Assembly: GCA_900544995.1 (NCBI GenBank)
Contig: UQXC01000002.1
Location: 31,476-95,475, forward strand
Origin: an uncultured Collinsella sp.
GTDB taxonomy: Bacteria > Actinomycetota > Coriobacteriia > Coriobacteriales > Coriobacteriaceae
Direction: 5' to 3'
Length of the DNA stretch: 64,000 nucleotides
The notes under the pieces are model-generated. The model ran no database searches, had not been told where the DNA came from, and saw only the letters and a list, made by a program, of their open reading frames with translations. Shown in pieces: positions 46,482 to 55,206 of this stretch. Positions within the stretch are counted from its first letter, which is position 1. Each line of letters opens with the position of its first letter. Both the position numbers and the translations under genes were made by a program.

Positions 46482-47624
46482 TTAGGAACGCTGCTGCGGC
46501 TTCCAGGAGCCCACATTGGCGTCGTACTGGTTCAGCGCGCTGTTGCCGCTCTGCGCGATGGGCGCCAGGATCTCGCTTTGGTGGGAACTCATCGACTCAC
46601 CATCAGGAATGGCCAGCGAGATATCCCAGCTCTGGCAGATCACGTCGACACGCTCGTACATCCACTCGGCAAGCTGCGTTAAGTGGGCGATGTCGTCCGC
46701 ATAGACCGTATCGTCCTGATACTTAAGGTTGTTGAGCTCATCTTGCGTCTTTTTGATCTGGTCGCGCAGGGCGTAGGCACTCTGCGACAGCTCCTGACGG
46801 GTGGACAGCGGCGTTCGGAGATAGCCGTTGTTAAAGGAATCGATGACCTCACCGATCTGGTCCTCGTCACCGTAGGACACGATGGTCTGATACAGACCGT
46901 CGAGCCTGATATAGAGCTGATCATCGGTTAGCACGGTTTCTTCCTGGACTACCTCGGCAGAATCGTCCTGCTTGGTATCGTCCTCAGTCGTCTCGCCCTT
47001 TTGGCGCGTGGGGAAGGTGGTTTGTGCAGCTTGGCCAAACTGGTCGTAGAAGCCAGGCATGACGCCCATGGGATCGGTTGTCACGAACCAATAGGCACCG
47101 CCGCAAACGACGGCAAGGACCGCGATGATAATGAGCGGCTTGGGGATATGACGCTTGTGCTTGTGATAGGCGTCCTCGTCGGGATGCACCTTGCGCTTGG
47201 GTTTTTGAGCATCGTCATGCAGGGAAACGGGCGTGGGAATATCGACCTTGGGGATACCGAAATCCTTATCGAAAGCCGGCAGCACGCAGGTCTCGTTGGG
47301 ATCGGCAGCGTCCGAAAGAACCGCAGCAGCCGAGGCCGGCGCATGCGGCACCTCGGTATCGATCTGCTCTTGCGTTAGGCGTGGAAAGCCCGCCGTGCGG
47401 CCCGCTGCCAGGTCGGATGCGGCCGCATCCTCGGAAAGGATGCCCGGAGCGGGGCGTCCGCATTTGGGACACGTACGATCATGCGGAGAAAGACGGGCAC
47501 CGCAGCCCTCGCAGAACACGAACTCGGTGTGCTCGGGGCCATCGCCCGGACCCACATAGGCGTTGCAGTAGGGGCAGAACGAGGCGCCGTCCTCGATAGT
47601 CTTAAGGCAATGCGGGCAGATCAC
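46482..47624 (-). CDS. Zinc-ribbon membrane protein of unknown function
   Basis: A 380-residue protein. Two zinc ribbons at the N-terminus: ICPHCLKTIEDGASFCPYC and FCEGCGARLSPHDRTCPKC. A basic, His-rich region and one membrane helix (PLIIIAVLAVVCGGAYWFV) follow at about residue 170. The outer part of about 190 residues is helical and acidic. The start is GTG at 47624, five bases from GAGG, so the protein begins at the ribbon. The function is unknown. Confidence 0.7.
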   Translation of the reverse strand: MICPHCLKTIEDGASFCPYCNAYVGPGDGPEHTEFVFCEGCGARLSPHDRTCPKCGRPAPGILSEDAAASDLAAGRTAGFPRLTQEQIDTEVPHAPASAAAVLSDAADPNETCVLPAFDKDFGIPKVDIPTPVSLHDDAQKPKRKVHPDEDAYHKHKRHIPKPLIIIAVLAVVCGGAYWFVTTDPMGVMPGFYDQFGQAAQTTFPTRQKGETTEDDTKQDDSAEVVQEETVLTDDQLYIRLDGLYQTIVSYGDEDQIGEVIDSFNNGYLRTPLSTRQELSQSAYALRDQIKKTQDELNNLKYQDDTVYADDIAHLTQLAEWMYERVDVICQSWDISLAIPDGESMSSHQSEILAPIAQSGNSALNQYDANVGSWKPQQRS

Positions 47625-47727
47625 GGCATCCTCTTTTCGAAGCAATTCAAACAATCGAGGTTAGAGCATAACATCGCCACGGCCCCACAGGAGCAAGGCA
47701 CCAATTCAACATCGCGAGGGCGCGTAG

Positions 47728-50451
47728 TTACCTCTTCTTTTTGCTTGGCATCGAGACTTTGATGCCTTGGGCGGACTTGGTCACGCGAGAGCGCTTGGCT
47801 CCGGTACTCTTCTTTTTCTTGGGCTGGGCCTGGGCCACGCCCTCGAGTGCACGGGCCTCGGCCTCGCGAGCGGTGCGATCTTCGCGGCGCTGCGCCATGT
47901 CGGCGGCGACGCGCTTGGCAAAACGCTCGGCCGTCGAACCCGTCGAGCTCACCTTGCCGCCACCGCGACCCAGGTGGACGCGCACACCACGGCCAAAACC
48001 AGTTGCGGCATGACGACGACGCGGCTTGAGCGAATCCATCATCGTGGCGAGCTTAAAGAACACCGAGCAGGTAAAGACCACGATGACAGCCAAGATAACC
48101 ATCTGGCCCATCGACAGGTTGGCAATGGACAGCAGCTCCGGGAATCCGATAACGCCCACCAGGATGCCGGCGACTACAAACACAAAGAGCACAACACGTA
48201 AGGGCGTGAGAGGCTGCGAGATGCGCCAGATCAGGCTGACGCTCGCCGCGCACGACGTAAGCAGACACATCGTAGACAGCGTGAGCTGGCTAAAGCCAAA
48301 CACGCGCGCCACAAAGATATCGAGCGCCGCAGCCAAAATGACTGCAATCGACGCCGGCAATGCACGCTTGAGTACGTTGGTCAAAAACGCACCCTTCACG
48401 CGAGCATTGTTGGGCTCCAGGCCCAACACAAAGCCCGGCGCGCCGATGCAGAAGAAGTTGATGAGCGTCATCTGGATTGGCTCGAAGGGGTACGGTGGCA
48501 GCGCGATGCACAGCGCCGCCAGGCCCATCGAGAACAGCGTCTTGGTCAGGAACAGCGAGGCCGAACGCTGCAGGTTGTTGATGGAGCGACGGCCCTCGGC
48601 CACCACGGCGGGCATCGAGGCAAAGTCGTTGTCGACGAGTACGATCTCGGCCACGTTACGCGCGGCATCGGAGCCGGCCGCCATGGCCACGGAGCAGTCG
48701 GCCTCCTTGAGCGCCAGCACGTCGTTGACGCCGTCGCCCGTCATGGCCACGGTGTGCTCGCGGCGCTTGAGCGCCTGCACGAGCTCGCGCTTCTGCTGCG
48801 GGGTCACACGACCAAAGACATGGTAGCGGTCCACTGCGGCATCGAGCTTGGCCGGCGTATCGAGCGTCGTGGCGTCCACATAAGCGTCCGCCCCCGGCAC
48901 GCCCACCACGCGCGCGATCGACGACACCGTACGCGGGTCGTCGCCGCTGATCACGTTGAGGGTCACGCCCTGCTCGTTAAAGTAGCCGATGGTCTCGGCC
49001 GCTGAGGTACGAATCTCGTCGCGGATGGTCACAAAGCCAACGGGCTCGGCCTCGCCCACCATATCGCCATCGGGCGTAAAGCCGTCCACGCGCGCCACCA
49101 CGAGCACGCGGCAGGTATCGGCAAGCTCGGCGACACGGTTCTCGACCTGGGCAAACACACGATCAGAGAGCACAAACTGCGCTGCACCCATCACATAGGA
49201 GCCCTGCGCAAACGACGCGCCGCTCCACTTTTTGGAGGACGAGAACGGAATGACCGACAGCGGCTCAGACACCTCGACCGGGCGATCGGCGTAATAGTTG
49301 AGCAGCGCCTGGCAGGTCTCGTTGGCATCGGCCGAGGTCGCACGTGCCACGTTAGCCAGCGCAAAATCGAGCACTGTGGTATCGACGGGAACAGCCGCCT
49401 CGTCCGAGTCCACGCCAAAGCCAACACCCTCAACAGGCAGCGGGTAGGTGCCCTCGACCTCCATACGACCCGAGGTAATGGTGCCCGTCTTGTCCAGGCA
49501 CAGTACGTCGACGCGAGCGAGCGTCTCGATGCAGTAGAGCTGCTGCGCCAGCACCTTGCGGCGGGCCAGGCGCACCGTGGCGATGGCGAGCACCGACGAG
49601 GTCAGCAGCACCAGGCCTTGCGGGATCATGCCCAGCAGGGCGCCCACCGTGGACAGCAGCGCCGACGAAGGCACATGACCAGCCAACAGCTCGGAGAAGC
49701 ACCATGAAAGCGCACTATCGCCCGGGGTTCCCGCGGCATCCCACAGCTCGCTCACACTCGAGGCAAACAACGCCAAACCGAGCGGGATCATGATGATGCT
49801 CGCAAAGCGCACGATGGCGTTAAGCGCGTTCATGATCTCGGAATTGACCTTTTTGACGTACTTCGCCTCGTTATTAATTTTAGCCACGTAGTTGTCGGCG
49901 CCGACATGGATCACGCGGGCGCGCAGCAGGCCCGAGTCGATAAAGCTGCCGCTCATGAGCTCGGAACCGGGCTGTTTCTTAATAAGGTCGCTCTCGCCCG
50001 TCAGCAAGCTCTCGTTCACGAGCGCCTCGCCCGAAACCACCACGGCATCAGCGGGAATCTGGTCGCCGCGCCCCAGGCGGATGATGTCGTCGAGCACGAT
50101 CTGGTCCAGGTCGAGCTCCACCTCGGCGCCGTCGCGCACCGCGATGGCCTTCTTGGAGGTCAGCAGCGTGAGCTTATCGACCATCTTCTTGGAACGCATG
50201 GACTGAATGACGCCGATAGCGGTGTTCAAGAACACCACGAACAGGAACGTCAGATTCTTAAACGAACCGGTCAAAATGACCAGGAACGCCAAGATCACGT
50301 TGATCAAATTGAACAGCGTGCAGAGGTTCTCGATGATGAGCTCTTTGACCGACTTGGTCTTGAGCTCCATGTTGCGGTTGATCTTACCGGCGGCGATGCG
50401 CTCCTCGACCTCGGCGGTCGAGAGTCCGCGCTCGATATCCGTTGCTGCCAT
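47728..50451 (-). CDS. P-type (E1-E2) cation-transporting ATPase, CtpE-like
   Basis: A 907-residue pump. Motifs: actuator TGES in NESLLTGESDLIKKQ, phosphorylation site CLDKTGTITSG, nucleotide domain KWSGASF, and hinge MTGDGVNDVLALKEADCSVAM. About ten membrane helices. The overall sequence is like mycobacterial CtpE-type pumps, for which calcium transport has been reported; the ion here is not known. The C-terminal ~110 residues are cytoplasmic, very Lys/Arg/Ala-rich, ending in runs of lysine. Start at 50451 with GGGA six bases upstream; 5 codons longer is possible. Confidence 0.88.
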   Translation of the reverse strand: MAATDIERGLSTAEVEERIAAGKINRNMELKTKSVKELIIENLCTLFNLINVILAFLVILTGSFKNLTFLFVVFLNTAIGVIQSMRSKKMVDKLTLLTSKKAIAVRDGAEVELDLDQIVLDDIIRLGRGDQIPADAVVVSGEALVNESLLTGESDLIKKQPGSELMSGSFIDSGLLRARVIHVGADNYVAKINNEAKYVKKVNSEIMNALNAIVRFASIIMIPLGLALFASSVSELWDAAGTPGDSALSWCFSELLAGHVPSSALLSTVGALLGMIPQGLVLLTSSVLAIATVRLARRKVLAQQLYCIETLARVDVLCLDKTGTITSGRMEVEGTYPLPVEGVGFGVDSDEAAVPVDTTVLDFALANVARATSADANETCQALLNYYADRPVEVSEPLSVIPFSSSKKWSGASFAQGSYVMGAAQFVLSDRVFAQVENRVAELADTCRVLVVARVDGFTPDGDMVGEAEPVGFVTIRDEIRTSAAETIGYFNEQGVTLNVISGDDPRTVSSIARVVGVPGADAYVDATTLDTPAKLDAAVDRYHVFGRVTPQQKRELVQALKRREHTVAMTGDGVNDVLALKEADCSVAMAAGSDAARNVAEIVLVDNDFASMPAVVAEGRRSINNLQRSASLFLTKTLFSMGLAALCIALPPYPFEPIQMTLINFFCIGAPGFVLGLEPNNARVKGAFLTNVLKRALPASIAVILAAALDIFVARVFGFSQLTLSTMCLLTSCAASVSLIWRISQPLTPLRVVLFVFVVAGILVGVIGFPELLSIANLSMGQMVILAVIVVFTCSVFFKLATMMDSLKPRRRHAATGFGRGVRVHLGRGGGKVSSTGSTAERFAKRVAADMAQRREDRTAREAEARALEGVAQAQPKKKKSTGAKRSRVTKSAQGIKVSMPSKKKR

Positions 50452-50483
50452 ACCACGTCCCATCACGTCGCGTCGGTATAAGA

Positions 50484-50518
50484 AAAACCGCCCGGACCAT
50501 GCGAGGTTCGGACGGTCT
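50484..50518 (-). terminator. Terminator after tRNA-Arg(CCG)
   Basis: ACCGTCCG and CGGGCGGT can pair, followed on the minus strand by TTTTTCTTA. Lies between the tRNA and the P-type ATPase. Confidence 0.65.
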
Positions 50519-50527
50519 TACGTTCGA

Positions 50528-50604
50528 TGGTGCCCCATGTTGGATTCGAACCAACGGCCTTCTGCTCCGGAGGCAGACGCTCTAATCCCCTGAGCTAATA
50601 GGGC
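50528..50604 (-). tRNA. tRNA-Arg, anticodon CCG
   Basis: A 77-base tRNA. The acceptor stem is GCCCTAT/ATGGGGC, the anticodon arm TCTGC-CTCCGGA-GCAGA gives anticodon CCG, the T arm is GTTGG-TTCGAAT-CCAAC, and CCA is encoded. Confidence 0.95.
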
Positions 50605-50615
50605 CAACGTTTGGC

Positions 50616-50645
50616 ATTATACCCAAGTGCACCACGGGCTATCAA
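50616..50645 (-). promoter_or_regulatory. Promoter of tRNA-Arg(CCG)
   Basis: Minus strand TTGATA (50645-50640), 18 bases, TATAAT (50621-50616), the best -10 of the window, about 12 bases before the tRNA. Confidence 0.8.
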
Positions 50646-50697
50646 AATAAAAGAAAAAGCTTTGCAATTCCGAGGAAGACGCGGCGCAACGGCCCAC

Positions 50698-50727
50698 TTT
50701 AGAAGGCAAAAGCGAGTCGGATAGTAT
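50698..50727 (+). promoter_or_regulatory. Probable promoter of the aro cluster
   Basis: TTTAGA (50698-50703), 18 bases, TAGTAT (50722-50727). The start would be near 50734. Confidence 0.5.
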
Positions 50728-50750
50728 AAACTCTCATGCACCATATATAC

Positions 50751-50775
50751 ACGGCTCGCAATGCGGGCCGTTTTT
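50751..50775 (+). terminator. Terminator-type attenuator in the aroF leader
   Basis: CGGCTCGC-AAT-GCGGGCCG forms an 8-bp stem with a triloop, followed by TTTTT. There is no + strand gene upstream for more than 20 kb, so this terminator can only act on transcripts starting in the aroF leader. A 20-codon ORF (50736-50798, beginning MHHIYTARNAGRF) runs through it and may be a leader peptide; it has two Tyr and one Phe codons. Confidence 0.6.
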
Positions 50776-50808
50776 GCAAAAGTTATCCATCGAGGTGAGA
50801 GGCACACC

Positions 50809-51831
50809 ATGATTGCAATTCTAAAGCAGAGCGCCAGCGACGAGGCCGTCAGCCATATTGTCAGCTGGATTGAGAAAAAAGGCCTGAAGACCGACGTCTC
50901 GCGCGGCGAGAACGAGACGATTATCGGCCTGGTGGGCGATACGACCAAGATCGACCCGTTCCTGCTCGAGTCCATGGATGTCGTCGAGCGCGTGCAGCGC
51001 GTCTCCGAGCCGTTCAAGCGCGCCAACCGCAAGTTCCACCCCGAGGACTCCGTCATCGACTGCGGTCACGGCGTCAAGATCGGCGGCGACCAGTTCCAGG
51101 TCATCGCCGGTCCCTGCTCCGTCGAGGGCGAGAACCTCATCCGCATCGCACGCCGCGTGAAGGCCGCCGGCGCCACGATGCTGCGCGGTGGCGCCTACAA
51201 GCCCCGCACCTCCCCCTACGCCTACCAGGGCATGGGCCCCGCCGGCCTCGACCTGCTGTGCGAGGCGTCTGCCGAGCTCGACATGCCGATCGTCACCGAG
51301 ATCATGGACCCGCGCGACGTGCAGGTCTTCTTGGACAAGAAGATTGACGTCATGCAGATCGGCGCCCGCAACGCCCAGAACTTCCCCCTGCTCAAGGAGG
51401 TCGGCAAGACCCAGACCCCGATTCTGCTCAAGCGCGGCATGTCCGGCACGATCGATGAGCTGCTTATGGCCGCCGAGTACATCATGAGCGAGGGCAACGA
51501 CAACGTCATCCTGTGCGAGCGCGGCATCCGCACCTTCGAGACCCGCACCCGCAATACCTTCGACCTCAACGCCGTGCCGGTGCTGCACCACCTGTCGCAC
51601 CTGCCCGTCGTCGCCGACCCCAGCCACGCCACCGGCTACACCCGCTACGTTGAGCCCATGGCGCTCGCCGCGACCGCCTGCGGTGCCAACGGCCTGGAGA
51701 TCGAGGTCCACGACGAGCCGAGCCGCGCCTGGTCCGACGGCGCCCAGGCCCTCACCCCCGATCAGTTCGACGACACCATGCGCCGCATCCGAGCCATCCG
51801 CGAGGTCGTCTGCCAAGAGACCATGGAGTAG
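50809..51831 (+). CDS. aroF: 3-deoxy-7-phosphoheptulonate synthase (DAHP synthase)
   Basis: The first step of the shikimate pathway: PEP plus erythrose-4-phosphate to DAHP. The 340-residue product has an N-terminal ferredoxin-like regulatory domain (about residues 1-70) as in the Thermotoga-type enzyme, then the barrel: VIAGPCSVEGENLI, RGGAYKPRTSPYAYQG, IGARNAQNFPLL and VVADPSHATGY. The ATG at 50809 is the start; an upstream in-frame ATG at 50761 lies in the attenuator hairpin. First gene of an aromatic cluster with overlapping or closely spaced genes. Confidence 0.95.
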   Translation: MIAILKQSASDEAVSHIVSWIEKKGLKTDVSRGENETIIGLVGDTTKIDPFLLESMDVVERVQRVSEPFKRANRKFHPEDSVIDCGHGVKIGGDQFQVIAGPCSVEGENLIRIARRVKAAGATMLRGGAYKPRTSPYAYQGMGPAGLDLLCEASAELDMPIVTEIMDPRDVQVFLDKKIDVMQIGARNAQNFPLLKEVGKTQTPILLKRGMSGTIDELLMAAEYIMSEGNDNVILCERGIRTFETRTRNTFDLNAVPVLHHLSHLPVVADPSHATGYTRYVEPMALAATACGANGLEIEVHDEPSRAWSDGAQALTPDQFDDTMRRIRAIREVVCQETME

Positions 51832-51834
51832 CTC

Positions 51835-52749
51835 ATGGGTACGGTGAGAAACGCGCGTGTTAACCAGGGCGGCCCCAAGTGCGCCGGTATCGTCGGCCTG
51901 GGCCTCATCGGCGGTAGCTTTGCCCGCGGCTATGCACAGGCGGGCGTTCGCGTGCTGGCCTGGGACCCCGATGACGATGTCATGACGGCCGCCAGCATGG
52001 GCGCTGTCGCCGGAGAGCTCAACGACAAGACACTCGGCGAATGCGACATCATCGTCCTCGCCTGCTATCCCGAGGCATGCATCGAGTGGCTCGAGGCGCA
52101 CGCCCAGGCGCTCGCCGACGCCACCGACACCGACGCCATCATGGGTCCCGTGGTGATCGACACGGTGGGTGTCAAGGGCATCGTGTGCGAGCGCGCCTTT
52201 GAGCTTGCCCGCGAGCACGGCTTTTACTTTGTGGGTGCGCACCCCATGGCGGGCACGCAGTACTCGGGCTATGCGCACTCCCGCGCCGACCTGTTCCAGG
52301 GCGCCCCGCTCGTGCTCGTGCCACCCGCGGTGGACGATGCACTTAAGCTGGAGCTTTTGGGCCAGGTGCGCGAGATGGTGCGCCCCCTGGGCTTTGGCAA
52401 GTTCAGCGTGACCAGCGCCGCCGAGCACGACCGCGTCATCGCCTTCACGAGCCAGCTTGCGCACGTGGTGTCCAACGCCTACGTAAAGAGCCCGACCGCC
52501 CAGGTCCACCACGGCTTTTCAGCCGGTAGCTACCGCGATCTCACCCGCGTGGCGCACCTCAACCCGCAAATGTGGTCCGAGCTCATGATCGACGACGCCG
52601 ACGCGCTTGCCTTCGAGATCGACCACCTGATCGAGTCGCTCGGCGCCTACAGCCGTGCGCTCAAGGACCGCGACCAGCGCTATCTGGAGAATCTCCTTGC
52701 CGAGGGCGACCGCATCAAGCGCGCACTCGACGACGAGGCCTCCCACTAG
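51835..52749 (+). CDS. tyrA: Prephenate dehydrogenase
   Basis: Oxidatively decarboxylates prephenate to 4-hydroxyphenylpyruvate in tyrosine synthesis. The NAD(P)-binding motif IVGLGLIGGSFARGY is near residue 20, with VGAHPMAGTQYSGY containing the substrate-binding His, and SQLAHVVSNAYV. The 304-residue product has no mutase or ACT domain. GGAG overlaps the aroF stop region, six bases from ATG. Confidence 0.93.
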   Translation: MGTVRNARVNQGGPKCAGIVGLGLIGGSFARGYAQAGVRVLAWDPDDDVMTAASMGAVAGELNDKTLGECDIIVLACYPEACIEWLEAHAQALADATDTDAIMGPVVIDTVGVKGIVCERAFELAREHGFYFVGAHPMAGTQYSGYAHSRADLFQGAPLVLVPPAVDDALKLELLGQVREMVRPLGFGKFSVTSAAEHDRVIAFTSQLAHVVSNAYVKSPTAQVHHGFSAGSYRDLTRVAHLNPQMWSELMIDDADALAFEIDHLIESLGAYSRALKDRDQRYLENLLAEGDRIKRALDDEASH

Positions 52750-52785
52750 ACCACCCATCACGCCAGGTCGAAAGGACCATAGCTT

Positions 52786-53892
52786 ATGGCGATTACCATC
52801 GATATCGACACCGCACGCCCCTACCAGGTGCACGTCGGCACGTTTTTGCTGGAGCAGGCGGGACCGCTTGTGCGCGCCACTGCCGGCGGCACCAAGGCCG
52901 TCATCGTGACGGACACCAACGTGGGCCCGCTCTACCAGATGCCCGTTAAGCAGAGCCTGGAGGCGTCAGGCTACGAGGTGAGCATCTGCACCTTCGAGGC
53001 CGGCGAGGCCCATAAGCGCGCCGAAACCTATGTTGCCATTTTGGAGTTTGTGGCCGAGCATGAGCTTTCGCGCTCCGACGTGATCGTGGCACTCGGTGGC
53101 GGCGTCGTGGGCGACGTGGCGGGCTTTGTGGCCGCCACCTACATGCGCGGCTGCAAGTTTGTGCAGATCCCCACGAGTCTGCTCGCCATGGTGGATTCGT
53201 CTGTGGGCGGCAAGACCGCCATCGACCTGGCCGCCGGCAAGAACTTGGCCGGTGCCTTTTGGCAGCCGAGCGTGGTTATCGCCGACGTGGGGTGCCTGGC
53301 CACCCTCACGCCCGAGCAGTTCGCCGACGGCTGCGGCGAGGTTGTGAAACACGCCGTGATCGCCGACCCGGAGCTTTTCGCCGAGCTGGAGAAGACCCCG
53401 CTCACGCTGGAGCTGCTCAACCGCGATGTGGCCCGCGTAGCGCTCATCATCGCCCGCAATATCGACATCAAGCGCGCCGTGGTCGTCGCCGACGAGCGCG
53501 AAACCAACCAACGCAAGCTCCTCAACTTTGGACACAGCGCCGGACACGCCGTCGAGGCCTGCGAGCACTTTGAACTCGGACACGGCAACTGCGTGTCGAT
53601 CGGCATGGGCATCATCACGCGCGCCGCGGCCCTGCACGGCGTCTGCGATGCCGCACTGCCCGGTCGTATTGAGGAGCTCTGCGCCCGCCATGGCCTCAAG
53701 ACCCGCTGCGACCTCAATACCGATGCCGTCTTTGCCGAGGCGCTCCACGACAAGAAGCGCGCGGGCGACACCATCGACCTGGTGATTCCGCACGACATTG
53801 GCCGCTGTAGCATCGACCGCACGCCGCTTTCCACCTTCCACGATTTAATTGCCGAGGGCCTCGGCCAGAAGGGAGACGCATCCGCATGCTAG
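52786..53892 (+). CDS. aroB: 3-dehydroquinate synthase
   Basis: An NAD+-dependent zinc enzyme of 368 residues that cyclises DAHP. Blocks: VIVALGGGVVGDVAGFVAATYMRG, IPTSLLAMVDSSVGGKTAIDL, GEVVKHAVIAD and NFGHSAGHAVEA (metal ligands Glu, His, His). Overlaps aroA by seven bases. Confidence 0.95.
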   Translation: MAITIDIDTARPYQVHVGTFLLEQAGPLVRATAGGTKAVIVTDTNVGPLYQMPVKQSLEASGYEVSICTFEAGEAHKRAETYVAILEFVAEHELSRSDVIVALGGGVVGDVAGFVAATYMRGCKFVQIPTSLLAMVDSSVGGKTAIDLAAGKNLAGAFWQPSVVIADVGCLATLTPEQFADGCGEVVKHAVIADPELFAELEKTPLTLELLNRDVARVALIIARNIDIKRAVVVADERETNQRKLLNFGHSAGHAVEACEHFELGHGNCVSIGMGIITRAAALHGVCDAALPGRIEELCARHGLKTRCDLNTDAVFAEALHDKKRAGDTIDLVIPHDIGRCSIDRTPLSTFHDLIAEGLGQKGDASAC

Positions 53893-55205
53893 CCCGCATC
53901 ACCCCGTCCCCGCTCAAGGGCACCGTTCCCGCCATCGCGTCCAAATCGATGGCACATCGCCTCATCATCTGCGCCGCACTTGCCAACGGCGAGACGCACG
54001 TTACCTGCAACACTACCTGCGCCGATATCGAGGCCACGGTGCGCTGCCTCACGGCGCTCGGCGCCCGCATCGAGACCGTCGAGGACGGCTTCCAGGTCCA
54101 CCCCACCATGAAGAGCATTGAATTTGGCCTGCTCAAGGCCCTTGCCGGCGGCACGCTCGACTGCGGCGAAAGCGGCTCCACGCTGCGCTTCATGCTGCCT
54201 GTCGCCTGTGCGCTGGGTGCGGAGGCCACCTTCGTGGGCCAGGGCCGCCTGGGCGCCCGCCCGCTCTCCCCGCTCTCCGACGAGATCATCGCCGCCGGTT
54301 GCGACCTACAGGGCCTGGGCGGTTTTCCGCTCAAGACGAGCGGCCGCATGCGCCCGGGCACTTTTGTGCTTCCGGGCAACGTAAGCTCGCAGTACATCTC
54401 GGGCCTGCTGCTGGCAGCCCCGTTGCTCGCCCAGCCCTCCTGCGTGCAGGTGACCGGCCTCATTGAGAGCCGCCCCTACATCAACCTGACGATCCAGGCC
54501 ATGAAGGCCTTTGGCGTCGAGGTCAACGTCGAGCGTATTCCGGCCAAGGACGGCCAGCCCGAGGTCACGAACTTCCGTGTGAGCAGCGGCTCGTACCGCA
54601 CGCCCGGCAGCGTTGCTGTCGAAGGCGACTGGTCCAACGCCGCCTTTTGGCTGTGCGCCGGCGCCATCGGCACCGACCCCATCACCGTCGAGGGCGTGTC
54701 ACTGAGCTCCGCACAGGGCGACCGCAACGTGCTTGCCGCGCTTTCGCGCTTTGGCGCCCGCATCGTGCGCTCCACCAACGCCGCCACCGTGCAGTCCGAC
54801 AAGCTCGCCGGGTTTGAGATGAGTGCCCACGACATTCCCGACCTGGTGCCCGTTATCTCGGCCGTGGCCTCGCTGGCACAGGGCCGCACCTTTATCCGCG
54901 ATTGCGCCCGTCTGCGTATCAAGGAATCCGACCGCCTGGCTACCACCACCCGCGAGCTCACCGCGCTGGGCGCACAGGTGCGTATTGCCGGCGACGACCT
55001 CATCATCAAGGGTGTCGATGCCTTCACCGGCGGCGAGGTCGATTCGCACAACGACCACCGCATCGCCATGATGGCCGCCATCGCCGCGAGCCGCGCCACC
55101 GGCGAGGTCGTGATCCACGGCGCCGAGGCCGTCAACAAGTCCTATCCCGATTTCTTCGACCACTACCGCCTGCTGGGCGGCAAGGTCACACTCGAGGAGG
55201 AATAG
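53886..55205 (+). CDS. aroA: 3-phosphoshikimate 1-carboxyvinyltransferase (EPSP synthase)
   Basis: Transfers the enolpyruvyl group of PEP to shikimate-3-phosphate. The 439-residue product has PSPLKGTVPAIASKSMAHR at the N-terminus, LDCGESGSTLRFMLPVA, and RIKESDRLATTTREL, then DSHNDHRIAMM. The KSMAHR in place of KSxSHR and the CGESGST variant may place it with the class II type; herbicide sensitivity cannot be inferred. Confidence 0.95.
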   Translation: MLARITPSPLKGTVPAIASKSMAHRLIICAALANGETHVTCNTTCADIEATVRCLTALGARIETVEDGFQVHPTMKSIEFGLLKALAGGTLDCGESGSTLRFMLPVACALGAEATFVGQGRLGARPLSPLSDEIIAAGCDLQGLGGFPLKTSGRMRPGTFVLPGNVSSQYISGLLLAAPLLAQPSCVQVTGLIESRPYINLTIQAMKAFGVEVNVERIPAKDGQPEVTNFRVSSGSYRTPGSVAVEGDWSNAAFWLCAGAIGTDPITVEGVSLSSAQGDRNVLAALSRFGARIVRSTNAATVQSDKLAGFEMSAHDIPDLVPVISAVASLAQGRTFIRDCARLRIKESDRLATTTRELTALGAQVRIAGDDLIIKGVDAFTGGEVDSHNDHRIAMMAAIAASRATGEVVIHGAEAVNKSYPDFFDHYRLLGGKVTLEEE

Positions 55206-55206
55206 C

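Noticed and set aside
50821..52512. 563-codon minus-strand frame opposite aroF and tyrA
   Set aside because: Antisense shadow; aroF and tyrA are certain on the + strand.
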